The notes under the pieces: model-generated | Databases searched by the model: none | The model's input: the letters and a program-made list of their open reading frames with translations, nothing else | What the model was told of the DNA's origin: nothing | In this document: in pieces, positions 1 to 5,034 of the stretch | Numbering within the stretch: position 1 is the first letter of the stretch | Layout: each line of letters opens with the position of its first letter | Program-made: the position numbers and the translations under genes | DNA from: Candidatus Omnitrophota bacterium | Lineage (GTDB): Bacteria > Omnitrophota > Gorgyraeia > Tantalellales > Tantalellaceae | Direction of reading: 5' to 3' | Length of the DNA: 6,527 bases | Assembly: GCA_023142805.1 (NCBI GenBank) | Contig: JAGLIU010000214.1 | Span: forward strand, 1-6,527

Positions 1-947
1 AGTTAATAGTCTATACTCTATCCGGTAAGATGGATGAAGTAGCCAGTATAATTAAAGCGTTTGATAAAAAAACTAAACAGGTCTTTATCAACGCTCAGAT
101 ACTTAACATAACCGTTACTGATGATCTGACGACAGGTGTTGAGTGGGACGTGATCTTTAGTGATATGAGCAAATATTTGAACCGTATGATGGGCAGGGAT
201 GGTATTCTTACTATGGGCGCGACATTGCCGTTAGGGGGAGTTTTTCCCACAGCGGGAACAAACAGGGCTTTGGGTTCTATGACCTTGGCAAGTGTAAATT
301 CTAACGGGTATTCGACAACGATGGAGTTTTTAAAGACTTTAGGTCAAACCAAAATAATTTCCAATCCGCGTTTAGCTGTTTTAAATAACGAAGAAGCGAG
401 GATACATGTTGGTAGACGCGAAGTATATGTAACCACTACTACCACTACGGGTCAAACCACGCAGACGACAGCTGAAGATGTTACATTTATAGATGTGGGT
501 ATACAGTTGGCGGTAACCCCCACTATTAATGATAACGGCTATATAACCTTGAAAATAAAACCGGAGATTTCCAGTGTTGTGGACTCATATACAACTCCGA
601 CAAACAATGTTATTCCTATCATTGATACCTCTATGGCGGAAACTTCGGTTATTGTCAAAGACGGAGCTACGATAATTATCGGCGGTCTCAGACGTAATGA
701 TAAGACCACAAGTCATCAAGGTATACCATATTTGATGGATATTCCTCTTATCGGTGAGGTTTTCAAGGGACGGAATGATAATCTGGAAAGCACCGAACTT
801 TTGATATTGATCACGCCTATAATATCTACCGGAGATGAATTGGTTACGGGAGACAAAGTTATAGATGAAGAGCATATGGGTTTTGTACAATACAAAGAGT
901 ATGATAGTTTGGATGACGATCCTAATATCGACGAAATTTATTCATAA
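1..947 (+). CDS. Secretin, C-terminal part (GspD/PilQ superfamily), 5' partial
   Basis: The reading frame is open from base 3, well before the first ATG at 30, and the residues before that ATG (LIVYTLSGK) are a normal secretin continuation, so the true start lies left of the window. Secretins form the multimeric outer-membrane gate of type II secretion, type IV pilus and related machines. Visible in order are the end of an N-domain leading into TKQVFINAQI (the usual 'qV-IEA-I' entry to the barrel); LGQTKIISNPRLAVLNNEEARIHVG; a Thr-rich loop (about bases 432-480) at a variable gate-loop position; VGIQLAVTPTINDNG; KDGATIIIGGL; PLIGEVFKGR; and TELLILITPII, the hallmark secretin C-terminus. The tail after it is short and acidic, with no obvious pilotin-binding domain. 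The family call is secure. Whether it belongs to a type II secretion or pilus system cannot be told, because the upstream N-domains and neighbours are missing. Confidence 0.93.
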   Translation, partial: LIVYTLSGKMDEVASIIKAFDKKTKQVFINAQILNITVTDDLTTGVEWDVIFSDMSKYLNRMMGRDGILTMGATLPLGGVFPTAGTNRALGSMTLASVNSNGYSTTMEFLKTLGQTKIISNPRLAVLNNEEARIHVGRREVYVTTTTTTGQTTQTTAEDVTFIDVGIQLAVTPTINDNGYITLKIKPEISSVVDSYTTPTNNVIPIIDTSMAETSVIVKDGATIIIGGLRRNDKTTSHQGIPYLMDIPLIGEVFKGRNDNLESTELLILITPIISTGDELVTGDKVIDEEHMGFVQYKEYDSLDDDPNIDEIYS

Positions 948-952
948 TCGGA

Positions 953-980
953 TTGCTATTGCGCGATTATAATATATAAT
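953..980 (+). promoter_or_regulatory. Candidate sigma70-type promoter for the coiled-coil/TPR gene
   Basis: The 58-base gap after the secretin holds TTGCTA (953-958), a 16-base spacer and a perfect TATAAT (975-980). A second perfect TATAAT lies at 968-973 without a good -35. Transcription would begin near 987, leaving a leader of about 20 bases with AGGA (997-1000) five bases before the ATG at 1006. The region is AT-rich, so chance matches are possible. The downstream gene could equally be read through from the secretin. Confidence 0.4.
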
Positions 981-1005
981 AACAACAAGCGCTATCAGGA
1001 TAACA

Positions 1006-2106
1006 ATGAGAAAAATAAAAAACATATTGATCTTAATTTTTATATTCTTTGCGGTTGCGGCGAGTAATAATATCTGCTATACTCAACAAGATGAGACGCG
1101 GGATATTGATAGTGGGGACATTATTGATAAAGCCGTATATTTGGAGCTTTTAGAGGACTTTGGTGATATCAAAGCCGATAGAGATAATTTGCTTATCCAG
1201 GCAAAAAAACTGATAGCGTTTAAAAATCAGTATACTTTAGAAATGACAGCTTTAGACGCGCTGCACGTTGAGGTAGAGGCTCTGAAAGAAAAGGAAGCGG
1301 ATCTTATTCTTAAGGCAGAGTTGCAGAACAAAAGACTTGAGATGAAAGATCAGGCTAATGAGGATTTACAGAAAACCATAGTTGATCTGGAAGGTCAGGT
1401 TTTTCTGCTTGAGAAAATAACAGATAAATCAAAAGCAAAAGATAAAATAAAACAGCTTGAAAGAGAAAAATTACAGGTAATAAAAGATCTGAAAGAAAAG
1501 TATAAAGGCGAAATATCACAACTTAAGGATACTATAAAGGCTCTTGAGCGAAATCACAGAAAAGACAATCGTGATTTGGAATCAAAGACTAGATCTATGG
1601 AAAAAGACATTGATAGTTTGGTAAGAGAGAAACGGATATTAGCGAGTACCGTAGAAAGAAAAGAGACTAAACTTCAGGAAAAAGACGAGATAATAGAAGA
1701 ATTTGAGGTCTTAATAAAAGACTCGCGTAAAAAGATGAAAGACATGGAAAGAGACGTGTCTAAGATCCCGTCAAAATACAGGGCACTCGCGAAACAGAAT
1801 GAACAAATGTCAAAGCATTTAGCGGCCACGCATTATAATCTGGGTGTCTTTTTCGCGAAAGAGCAGCAATTCACGCAAGCTATAAAAGAATTTGAGGAAA
1901 CAATAAGGTTGAGGCCGTATGACAAAGACGCGATATATAATTTGGGGCTTATATACGCTGAACATGAGATAGATAGGGAAAAAGCGATCCAGCTGCTAAA
2001 AAGGTATTTGCAGTTGGACAATAAATCCGTGAATGCCAGTTGGGCCAGAGGATATGTTCTGAGATGGGAAGCTTGGAGAAGAGACTCCAAAGAAATCTTA
2101 CGATGA
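1006..2106 (+). CDS. Exported long coiled-coil protein with two C-terminal TPR repeats
   Basis: The 366-residue protein begins with a basic stretch and hydrophobic core (residues 2-20) typical of a Sec signal peptide, so it probably acts in the periplasm or envelope. There is a Cys at residue 24 but no convincing lipobox. Residues ~43-270 are almost continuous heptad-rich, Lys/Glu-rich coiled coil (for example KIKQLEREKLQVIKDLKEK). They are followed by two TPR units: ~273-304 (ATHYNLGVFFAKEQQFTQA...) and ~307-338 (KDAIYNLGLIYAEH...). TPRs mediate protein contacts and coiled coils span distance or oligomerise, so a scaffold or accessory role next to the secretin is plausible but inferred. The start is supported by AGGA five bases upstream. 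The stop TGA (2104-2106) overlaps the ribosome binding site of the next gene, implying translational coupling. No enzymatic motif was seen and the specific function is unknown. Confidence 0.85.
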   Translation: MRKIKNILILIFIFFAVAASNNICYTQQDETRDIDSGDIIDKAVYLELLEDFGDIKADRDNLLIQAKKLIAFKNQYTLEMTALDALHVEVEALKEKEADLILKAELQNKRLEMKDQANEDLQKTIVDLEGQVFLLEKITDKSKAKDKIKQLEREKLQVIKDLKEKYKGEISQLKDTIKALERNHRKDNRDLESKTRSMEKDIDSLVREKRILASTVERKETKLQEKDEIIEEFEVLIKDSRKKMKDMERDVSKIPSKYRALAKQNEQMSKHLAATHYNLGVFFAKEQQFTQAIKEFEETIRLRPYDKDAIYNLGLIYAEHEIDREKAIQLLKRYLQLDNKSVNASWARGYVLRWEAWRRDSKEILR

Positions 2107-2112
2107 GGAGGA
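2106..2112 (+). promoter_or_regulatory. Shine-Dalgarno that fixes the start at 2118
   Basis: AGGAGGA begins on the last base of the upstream TGA stop and ends five bases before the ATG at 2118, an ideal spacing. Longer in-frame starts exist at 2040 and at 2103 (an ATGA overlap). The first lies deep inside the upstream gene, and the second would begin within the Shine-Dalgarno itself. Starting at 2118 places the signal peptide core correctly after MVGKK. Confidence 0.8.
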
Positions 2113-2117
2113 TAGTT

Positions 2118-2801
2118 ATGGTGGGGAAGAAAGATCTAGTCAAAAGCATAGCGTTATTTTTGATCGTTGTACTGATAGGTTTTGGTACGTCCTGGGATCC
2201 CGCGGAAGCCAAGAGTGTGACAGACGCGGAAAAACGCCAGGCCATGATAAAATCCGCAAAGGAGATCTTGGGCGGTACTACTTGGGACATAAATCTTACA
2301 CAGATGACTCCTGATAAAAAGAAGGACAAATTTAATGATATTCTCACGTTTTCTGAAGGGAGGATATCGTCCGAGAAACTAAGTAATGAAGATTTTGGCG
2401 CGACGAATTTTACCGTAAGAATAAAAGGGGAAGACATTATCATATGGGAGACGATGCAGACCAGTGCGGATAAAGAGAAGGGTGTAGCTTTCTGGCGCGG
2501 CGAAATTCGAAAAGAAGGTGTGATGAGAGGGGTATTGAGTTGGCACATAAAAGAGAATAAGGTAAAGGATTATTCATTTAAGAGTGAGGTTACATTAGAG
2601 GAGATTTTGACGGCTCCTGTGGTTGTGGAAGAGGAAGTTGTGGTGGTTGAAGAAGTTACTCCTGAGGTTGAAAAAACCGCGGAAGGTACCGAAGAAGAAG
2701 CCGCGGAAGAAACGCGGGAAGAGGTCAAAAAAGAAGAAAAACCAGCGGAAAAGGTTCCTGAGGAAACTAAGAAAAGGACTTCCAGAAGACGAAGAAGATA
2801 A
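2118..2801 (+). CDS. Exported protein with WETMQ/WRGE domain and charged low-complexity tail
   Basis: The protein has 227 residues. Residues 1-31 form a Sec signal peptide (MVGKKDLVKS then a hydrophobic core, ending A-E-A), so it is exported. Residues ~52-157 form a compact domain with regularly spaced aromatic and strand-like segments: TTWDINL (W56), DILTF, GRISSEKL, DIIIWETMQ (W110), AFWRGE (W126), MRGVLSW and DYSFKS. The same order of motifs occurs at the C-terminus of the protein encoded at 3274-4584, making the two paralogous domains. The pattern suggests an all-beta, possibly lipocalin-like barrel; that is a guess from pattern only, and I recognise no named family. Residues ~160-227 are a Val/Glu- then Glu/Lys-rich disordered tail ending in TSRRRRR. 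The gene is coupled to the coiled-coil/TPR gene and followed by a strong terminator. The function is unknown; an envelope ligand- or protein-binding role is inference. Confidence 0.8.
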   Translation: MVGKKDLVKSIALFLIVVLIGFGTSWDPAEAKSVTDAEKRQAMIKSAKEILGGTTWDINLTQMTPDKKKDKFNDILTFSEGRISSEKLSNEDFGATNFTVRIKGEDIIIWETMQTSADKEKGVAFWRGEIRKEGVMRGVLSWHIKENKVKDYSFKSEVTLEEILTAPVVVEEEVVVVEEVTPEVEKTAEGTEEEAAEETREEVKKEEKPAEKVPEETKKRTSRRRRR

Positions 2802-2852
2802 TAGGTATATAAGACAAAATAATGCGAAAAAAACCTTTAATTACATATGCTT

Positions 2853-2909
2853 TCTAGATCCAGAGGCAGGTATTATACTAATATCTGTCTCTTTTTTTTG
2901 TCTAGATCC
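2853..2909 (+). repeat. 9-bp direct repeat TCTAGATCC bracketing the terminator
   Basis: TCTAGATCC occurs at 2853-2861 and again at 2901-2909. It exactly abuts the terminator stem on the left and lies one base after its T-run on the right. The geometry resembles a target-site duplication around a small hairpin insertion, but the unit between the copies has only about 39 bases and the repeat contains the palindrome TCTAGA, so chance or slippage is possible. Confidence 0.5.
2862..2899 (+). terminator. Strong intrinsic terminator of the upstream gene unit
   Basis: AGAGGCAGGTATTA (2862-2875) pairs with TAATATCTGTCTCT (2879-2892). This gives 14 uninterrupted pairs including two G-U wobbles, closed by a 3-base loop and followed by eight T (2892-2899). 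It lies 60 bases after the stop at 2801, so it most likely ends transcription of the genes at 1006-2801 and separates them from the riboswitch-controlled unit. Confidence 0.85.
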
Positions 2910-3074
2910 GTAACAAAGTAGTTTAATTGTAAAATTTGTGTAGAACTAAAAAAAGCCAGCTCATTTTCTTTGCTTTATATCTGAAAGATAGGTAAACTTT
3001 AAAGTGAACCAGAAGAAGAAAATTAGACAGTTCATTTACATAGAAAAAGGTTCCGTATCAGTTATGGTGCGGGA
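2900..3074 (+). other. Gene-free leader with at best a weak promoter
   Basis: No convincing gene is present: the short open frames here lack ribosome binding sites and run into structured RNA. The transcript carrying the riboswitch must start in this stretch or read through the upstream terminator. The best promoter-like pair I can find is TTGCTT (2970-2975), 17 bases, then TAAACT (2993-2998), which is weak. A small hairpin ATGGT/ACCAT (3064-3068 with 3074-3078) lies at the right end. Nothing else is recognisable. Confidence 0.3.
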
Positions 3075-3104
3075 CCATGTATTGAATTCGGATTTGGTAC
3101 ATGG
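3075..3104 (+). other. Long hairpin immediately upstream of the riboswitch aptamer
   Basis: CCATGTATTGAAT (3075-3087) pairs with ATTTGGTACATGG (3092-3104) in 13 continuous pairs, three of them G-U, around a TCGG loop. Its last two bases are the GG that opens aptamer helix P1. The hairpin can therefore either stack on P1 if shortened by two pairs, or compete with it. It may be an aptamer-flanking P0 stem or part of the switching structure. Confidence 0.5.
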
Positions 3105-3168
3105 CAAACTCGGAGTAATCCGGGGACGCAAAATCGTGCGCCCTGTAACACAGGGTAGGCAGATTGCC
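3103..3168 (+). promoter_or_regulatory. GEMM-I / c-di-GMP-I-like riboswitch aptamer
   Basis: The order of elements matches the GEMM-I class. GGCAA (3103-3107) pairs with TTGCC (3164-3168) as P1. A six-pair stem (3109-3114 with 3119-3124) is capped by the GNRA tetraloop GTAA. It is followed at once by the class signature GGACGCAAA (3124-3132). A second hairpin follows (CCCTGT / ACAGGG, 3141-3155), then a GGTAGGCAG segment returning to P1. By alignment from memory to the Vibrio Vc2 aptamer, the ligand-contacting G20, A47 and C92 correspond to G3104, A3131 and C3167, all retained; G rather than A at position 20 favours c-di-GMP over cGAMP. The second hairpin is compact and its tetraloop receptor is atypical, so a divergent variant is possible. 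It sits upstream of a terminator and the transposase-fusion gene. Confidence 0.68.
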
Positions 3169-3216
3169 GTTATGATGGTCGAGAAAAATGCCAGGCAATT
3201 TGTCTGGTTTTTTTTT
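3156..3216 (+). terminator. Riboswitch expression platform: terminator with antiterminator alternative
   Basis: The terminator hairpin is CCAGGCA (3191-3197) pairing with TGTCTGG (3201-3207), seven pairs with one wobble, followed by nine T (3208-3216). Its arms can instead be captured: 3194-3206 pairs without any mismatch to 3156-3168 (13 pairs, three G-U), which is the 3' side of the aptamer including the P1 strand TTGCC. The two states are mutually exclusive. The predicted logic is that ligand stabilises P1, frees the terminator and switches the downstream gene off, whereas without ligand the antiterminator forms and the gene is on. The pairing is directly visible; the ligand response is inferred. 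Confidence 0.72.
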
Positions 3217-3244
3217 AATTTTTTCCGAAAGTGCCAGGCACTTT
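3185..3244 (+). repeat. REP-like palindrome doublet upstream of the RAYT-type gene
   Basis: Two 17-base palindromes share 15 of 17 positions: AAAATGCCAGGCAATTT (3185-3201) and AAAGTGCCAGGCACTTT (3228-3244). The second is perfect (8-base arms, one central A); the first has a single A/A mismatch. They are 43 bases apart, separated by the T-rich tract. RAYT transposases are known to sit beside REP palindromes that they recognise, and the right copy ends 29 bases before the RAYT-type start codon. The left copy overlaps the riboswitch terminator stem. No clear GTAG/GGAG guide tetranucleotide was seen next to either. Confidence 0.7.
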
Positions 3245-3273
3245 AAGCACAAAACGCGAATTTGGGGTAAAAC

Positions 3274-4584
3274 ATGGCAAGATTTCCGAGGGTTTATATC
3301 GAAGGCGCGGTTTATTACGTTACCGCGAAAAGCAGTGAAAGCCGCCAATTATTCGTGGACTTTTCGGATTACAAAGAATATCTCTCTCTTATTATAAAAT
3401 ATAAAAATCAATTTGGTTTTAAACTTTTTTCTTACGCTTTGATGGATAATCATATTCACATGCTCATTGAACTGAAAAATGATATTGAGATTTCCAAAGT
3501 TATGCATAGCGTTAACTCGCTGTACACTAAACTTTTTAACAGCCGGTATGGGAAAAAAGGGCATGTATTTCAGGAGAGGTTTAAGGCCGTGATAGCCGAG
3601 AAAGATCCGTACATATTACCGCTGATAAGACATATACATCTCAGTCCGAAGAGATCCGGGATACAGGATGATCCGAAAGAGTATCCGTACTCCTCACATC
3701 CATTGTATACGGATCCGGTAAAACGCGATCGTATTGAAATGTACCCGGATATGCGCGAAGAGATCAAAGAAGTATTCAATGTGATAAAAGGTTCTGAGGA
3801 AAAGTTTGATAATTATGTTACCGATGTTAACGAGAAAGAAATACGTGAGTTCAAAAAAAGCCTTCACAGAAAAAGAATACTCGGATCAAAGGTATTCGTC
3901 GAGAGGATCCAGAAGGCTATAGAAAAATCCGTGAAAGAAAGAAAAAAAGCAAAGATGCCGAAAAAGCAGCAAATGATTTATATGGTTTTCGGTGGATCCG
4001 CGATCCTGGTTTTTGCTATAGCGACAAGCCTGATCTACAAGAACAGTATGGCGATAAAATCAAATTACGAAAAAACAGTTGTGCTTTACGCGAGTACGAT
4101 CAGAACACTCGAGGTGGAAAGAGACAGAGCCTTAAAGGTCCAGGGTGATATCGAAGAATATACATGGAAGATACATCTTGCTGAAAAAGCGTTGAAAGAT
4201 CTGAACGCAAAGCACGAAAAAGAGATCGCGGCAAAAAAGGAGATCGAGGGATATTCCTGGAAGATAGAGCTTAGGCAGACTAGTGGTTCGAAAGAGACGA
4301 GGGATTTGATCGACACCGTATCTATCAGAGATCATAAAGTAGCATCTGTGAATTTGAGCAGAAAAGGGTTTAACAAATCCGGTTATTCAAGACGCGAGAA
4401 AAGAGGCGGCAAACTTATTATCTGGGAAACAATGCAGTTGGGTCCGAACGGAGCGATGGCGAACTGGCGAGGTGAATGGGACGGAGAAAATCTGAGAGGC
4501 GTGTTGCGTAAAAAAGATCCCGACGGAACGGTCAGGGATTTTTCTTTTAAAAGCGTTGGGCAGAGGGAAAAAATTGAAAAATAA
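3274..4584 (+). CDS. RAYT-like transposase domain fused to TM helix, coiled coil and WETMQ/WRGE domain
   Basis: The protein has 436 residues. Residues 1-~150 match the REP-associated tyrosine transposase / IS200-like (Y1) family: FPRVYIEGAVYYVTAK, ALMDNHIHMLIE with the HUH pair H60/H62, GHVFQERFKAVI, DPYILPLIRHIHLSP and YPYSSH. The position that is normally the catalytic Tyr in the family's 'RYIHLNP' motif is His120 (CAT at 3631), and the following Asn is Ser124, so nicking activity is probably lost while DNA hairpin binding may remain. Residues ~165-225 are the helical RAYT C-terminal part (RILGSKVFVERI). A basic stretch (KKAKMPKK) precedes one TM helix (~233-255), predicting the transposase domain inside and the rest outside the cytoplasm. 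Residues ~260-325 are coiled coil with two WKI motifs 31 residues apart. Residues ~327-430 repeat the domain of the gene at 2118 (LIIWETMQ, WRGE, RGVL, DFSFKS). The start has GGGGT six bases upstream. The gene lies behind the riboswitch and 11 bases before the next gene. It is probably a domesticated membrane-bound DNA-binding protein. Confidence 0.85.
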   Translation: MARFPRVYIEGAVYYVTAKSSESRQLFVDFSDYKEYLSLIIKYKNQFGFKLFSYALMDNHIHMLIELKNDIEISKVMHSVNSLYTKLFNSRYGKKGHVFQERFKAVIAEKDPYILPLIRHIHLSPKRSGIQDDPKEYPYSSHPLYTDPVKRDRIEMYPDMREEIKEVFNVIKGSEEKFDNYVTDVNEKEIREFKKSLHRKRILGSKVFVERIQKAIEKSVKERKKAKMPKKQQMIYMVFGGSAILVFAIATSLIYKNSMAIKSNYEKTVVLYASTIRTLEVERDRALKVQGDIEEYTWKIHLAEKALKDLNAKHEKEIAAKKEIEGYSWKIELRQTSGSKETRDLIDTVSIRDHKVASVNLSRKGFNKSGYSRREKRGGKLIIWETMQLGPNGAMANWRGEWDGENLRGVLRKKDPDGTVRDFSFKSVGQREKIEK

Positions 4585-4595
4585 AGGAGAAAGCA

Positions 4596-5015
4596 ATGAA
4601 ACGAAAGTATTTGTCCACATTTAGTTTTATCCTGGTTTTTGGTTTAGCTGTATCAGTGTTCGCTATTGCGGAAGAAGGGGAAGGAATAAGTTATGTTGAA
4701 AAGAAAGTAACCGGAATAGTGAGTAATGTACGTCCAGAACATATTGATATAGTTTATAAAACTGATGAGAAGAAAAACGAATCCTGGGAAATGGGGTTTA
4801 ATGTTAACGCAAGTGTAGAACTTAATCGCAAAAAAGATCTTAGTGATATTCAAATAGGAGATAAGGTTTCGATTGATTATGTTGAAAAAATGCTTGAGTA
4901 TGAATATGTGCGGGATGACGGAAGTGTTGAGATAAGAAAGAAGAAGACCGGGACTGAGGCAAAAGAGATCACCTTTGTGAGGGGAAAGAGAGCCGGTCTT
5001 TCTTCAGGATTCTAA
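4596..5015 (+). CDS. Small exported beta-rich protein of unknown function
   Basis: The protein has 139 residues with a clear signal peptide (MKRKY, then a hydrophobic core to about residue 23, ending VFAIAEE). The mature part reads as a small beta barrel or OB-like fold: VTGIVSNVRPEHIDIVYK, WEMGFNVNASVEL, LSDIQIGDKVSIDYVE and AKEITFVRGKR. The 'GxV-x-V... sDlqiGDkV-V-Y' pattern is common in short exported bacterial proteins of the DUF5666-like kind; this is pattern similarity only. AAAGGAGA, beginning within the upstream stop, ends five bases before the ATG, and the gene starts 11 bases after the fusion gene, so the two are co-transcribed and probably share riboswitch control. No catalytic or metal-binding motif is seen. 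Confidence 0.78.
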   Translation: MKRKYLSTFSFILVFGLAVSVFAIAEEGEGISYVEKKVTGIVSNVRPEHIDIVYKTDEKKNESWEMGFNVNASVELNRKKDLSDIQIGDKVSIDYVEKMLEYEYVRDDGSVEIRKKKTGTEAKEITFVRGKRAGLSSGF

Positions 5016-5034
5016 ATAAAAGCCGGGAGAGAAA

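Noticed and set aside
30..947. ATG at 30 as the true start of the secretin gene
   Set aside because: The frame is open to the left edge and the preceding residues fit the family; there is no Shine-Dalgarno before it. It is treated as an internal Met of a 5'-truncated gene.
2040..2117. Longer starts (2040 or 2103) for the exported WETMQ-domain protein
   Set aside because: The extra residues are coded inside the upstream TPR gene and would displace the signal peptide. The strong AGGAGGA at 2106-2112 points to 2118.
585..2548. Reverse-strand open frames (585-890, 1833-2090, 1949-2548)
   Set aside because: These are shadows of the secretin, TPR and exported-domain genes, with low-complexity Ser/Leu/Phe-rich translations and no ribosome binding sites or family motifs.
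2623..2913. 96-residue Lys/Arg-rich open frame
   Set aside because: It is an alternate-frame reading of the simple-sequence tail of the gene at 2118, continues through the terminator, and has no ribosome binding site of its own.
3004..3246. 80-residue open frame in the leader
   Set aside because: It starts at a GTG without a clear ribosome binding site, and its sequence is the structured riboswitch, terminator and palindrome. No protein-like features are visible.
3058..3348. Reverse-strand open frame across the leader and start of the fusion gene
   Set aside because: It covers the riboswitch and the opposite strand of a well-supported gene, with no family resemblance.
3185..4584. Intact, active insertion sequence
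   Set aside because: The catalytic Tyr appears lost, the transposase is fused to a membrane and exported domain, the palindromes are found only on one side, and no matching right end or target duplication is seen after 4584.
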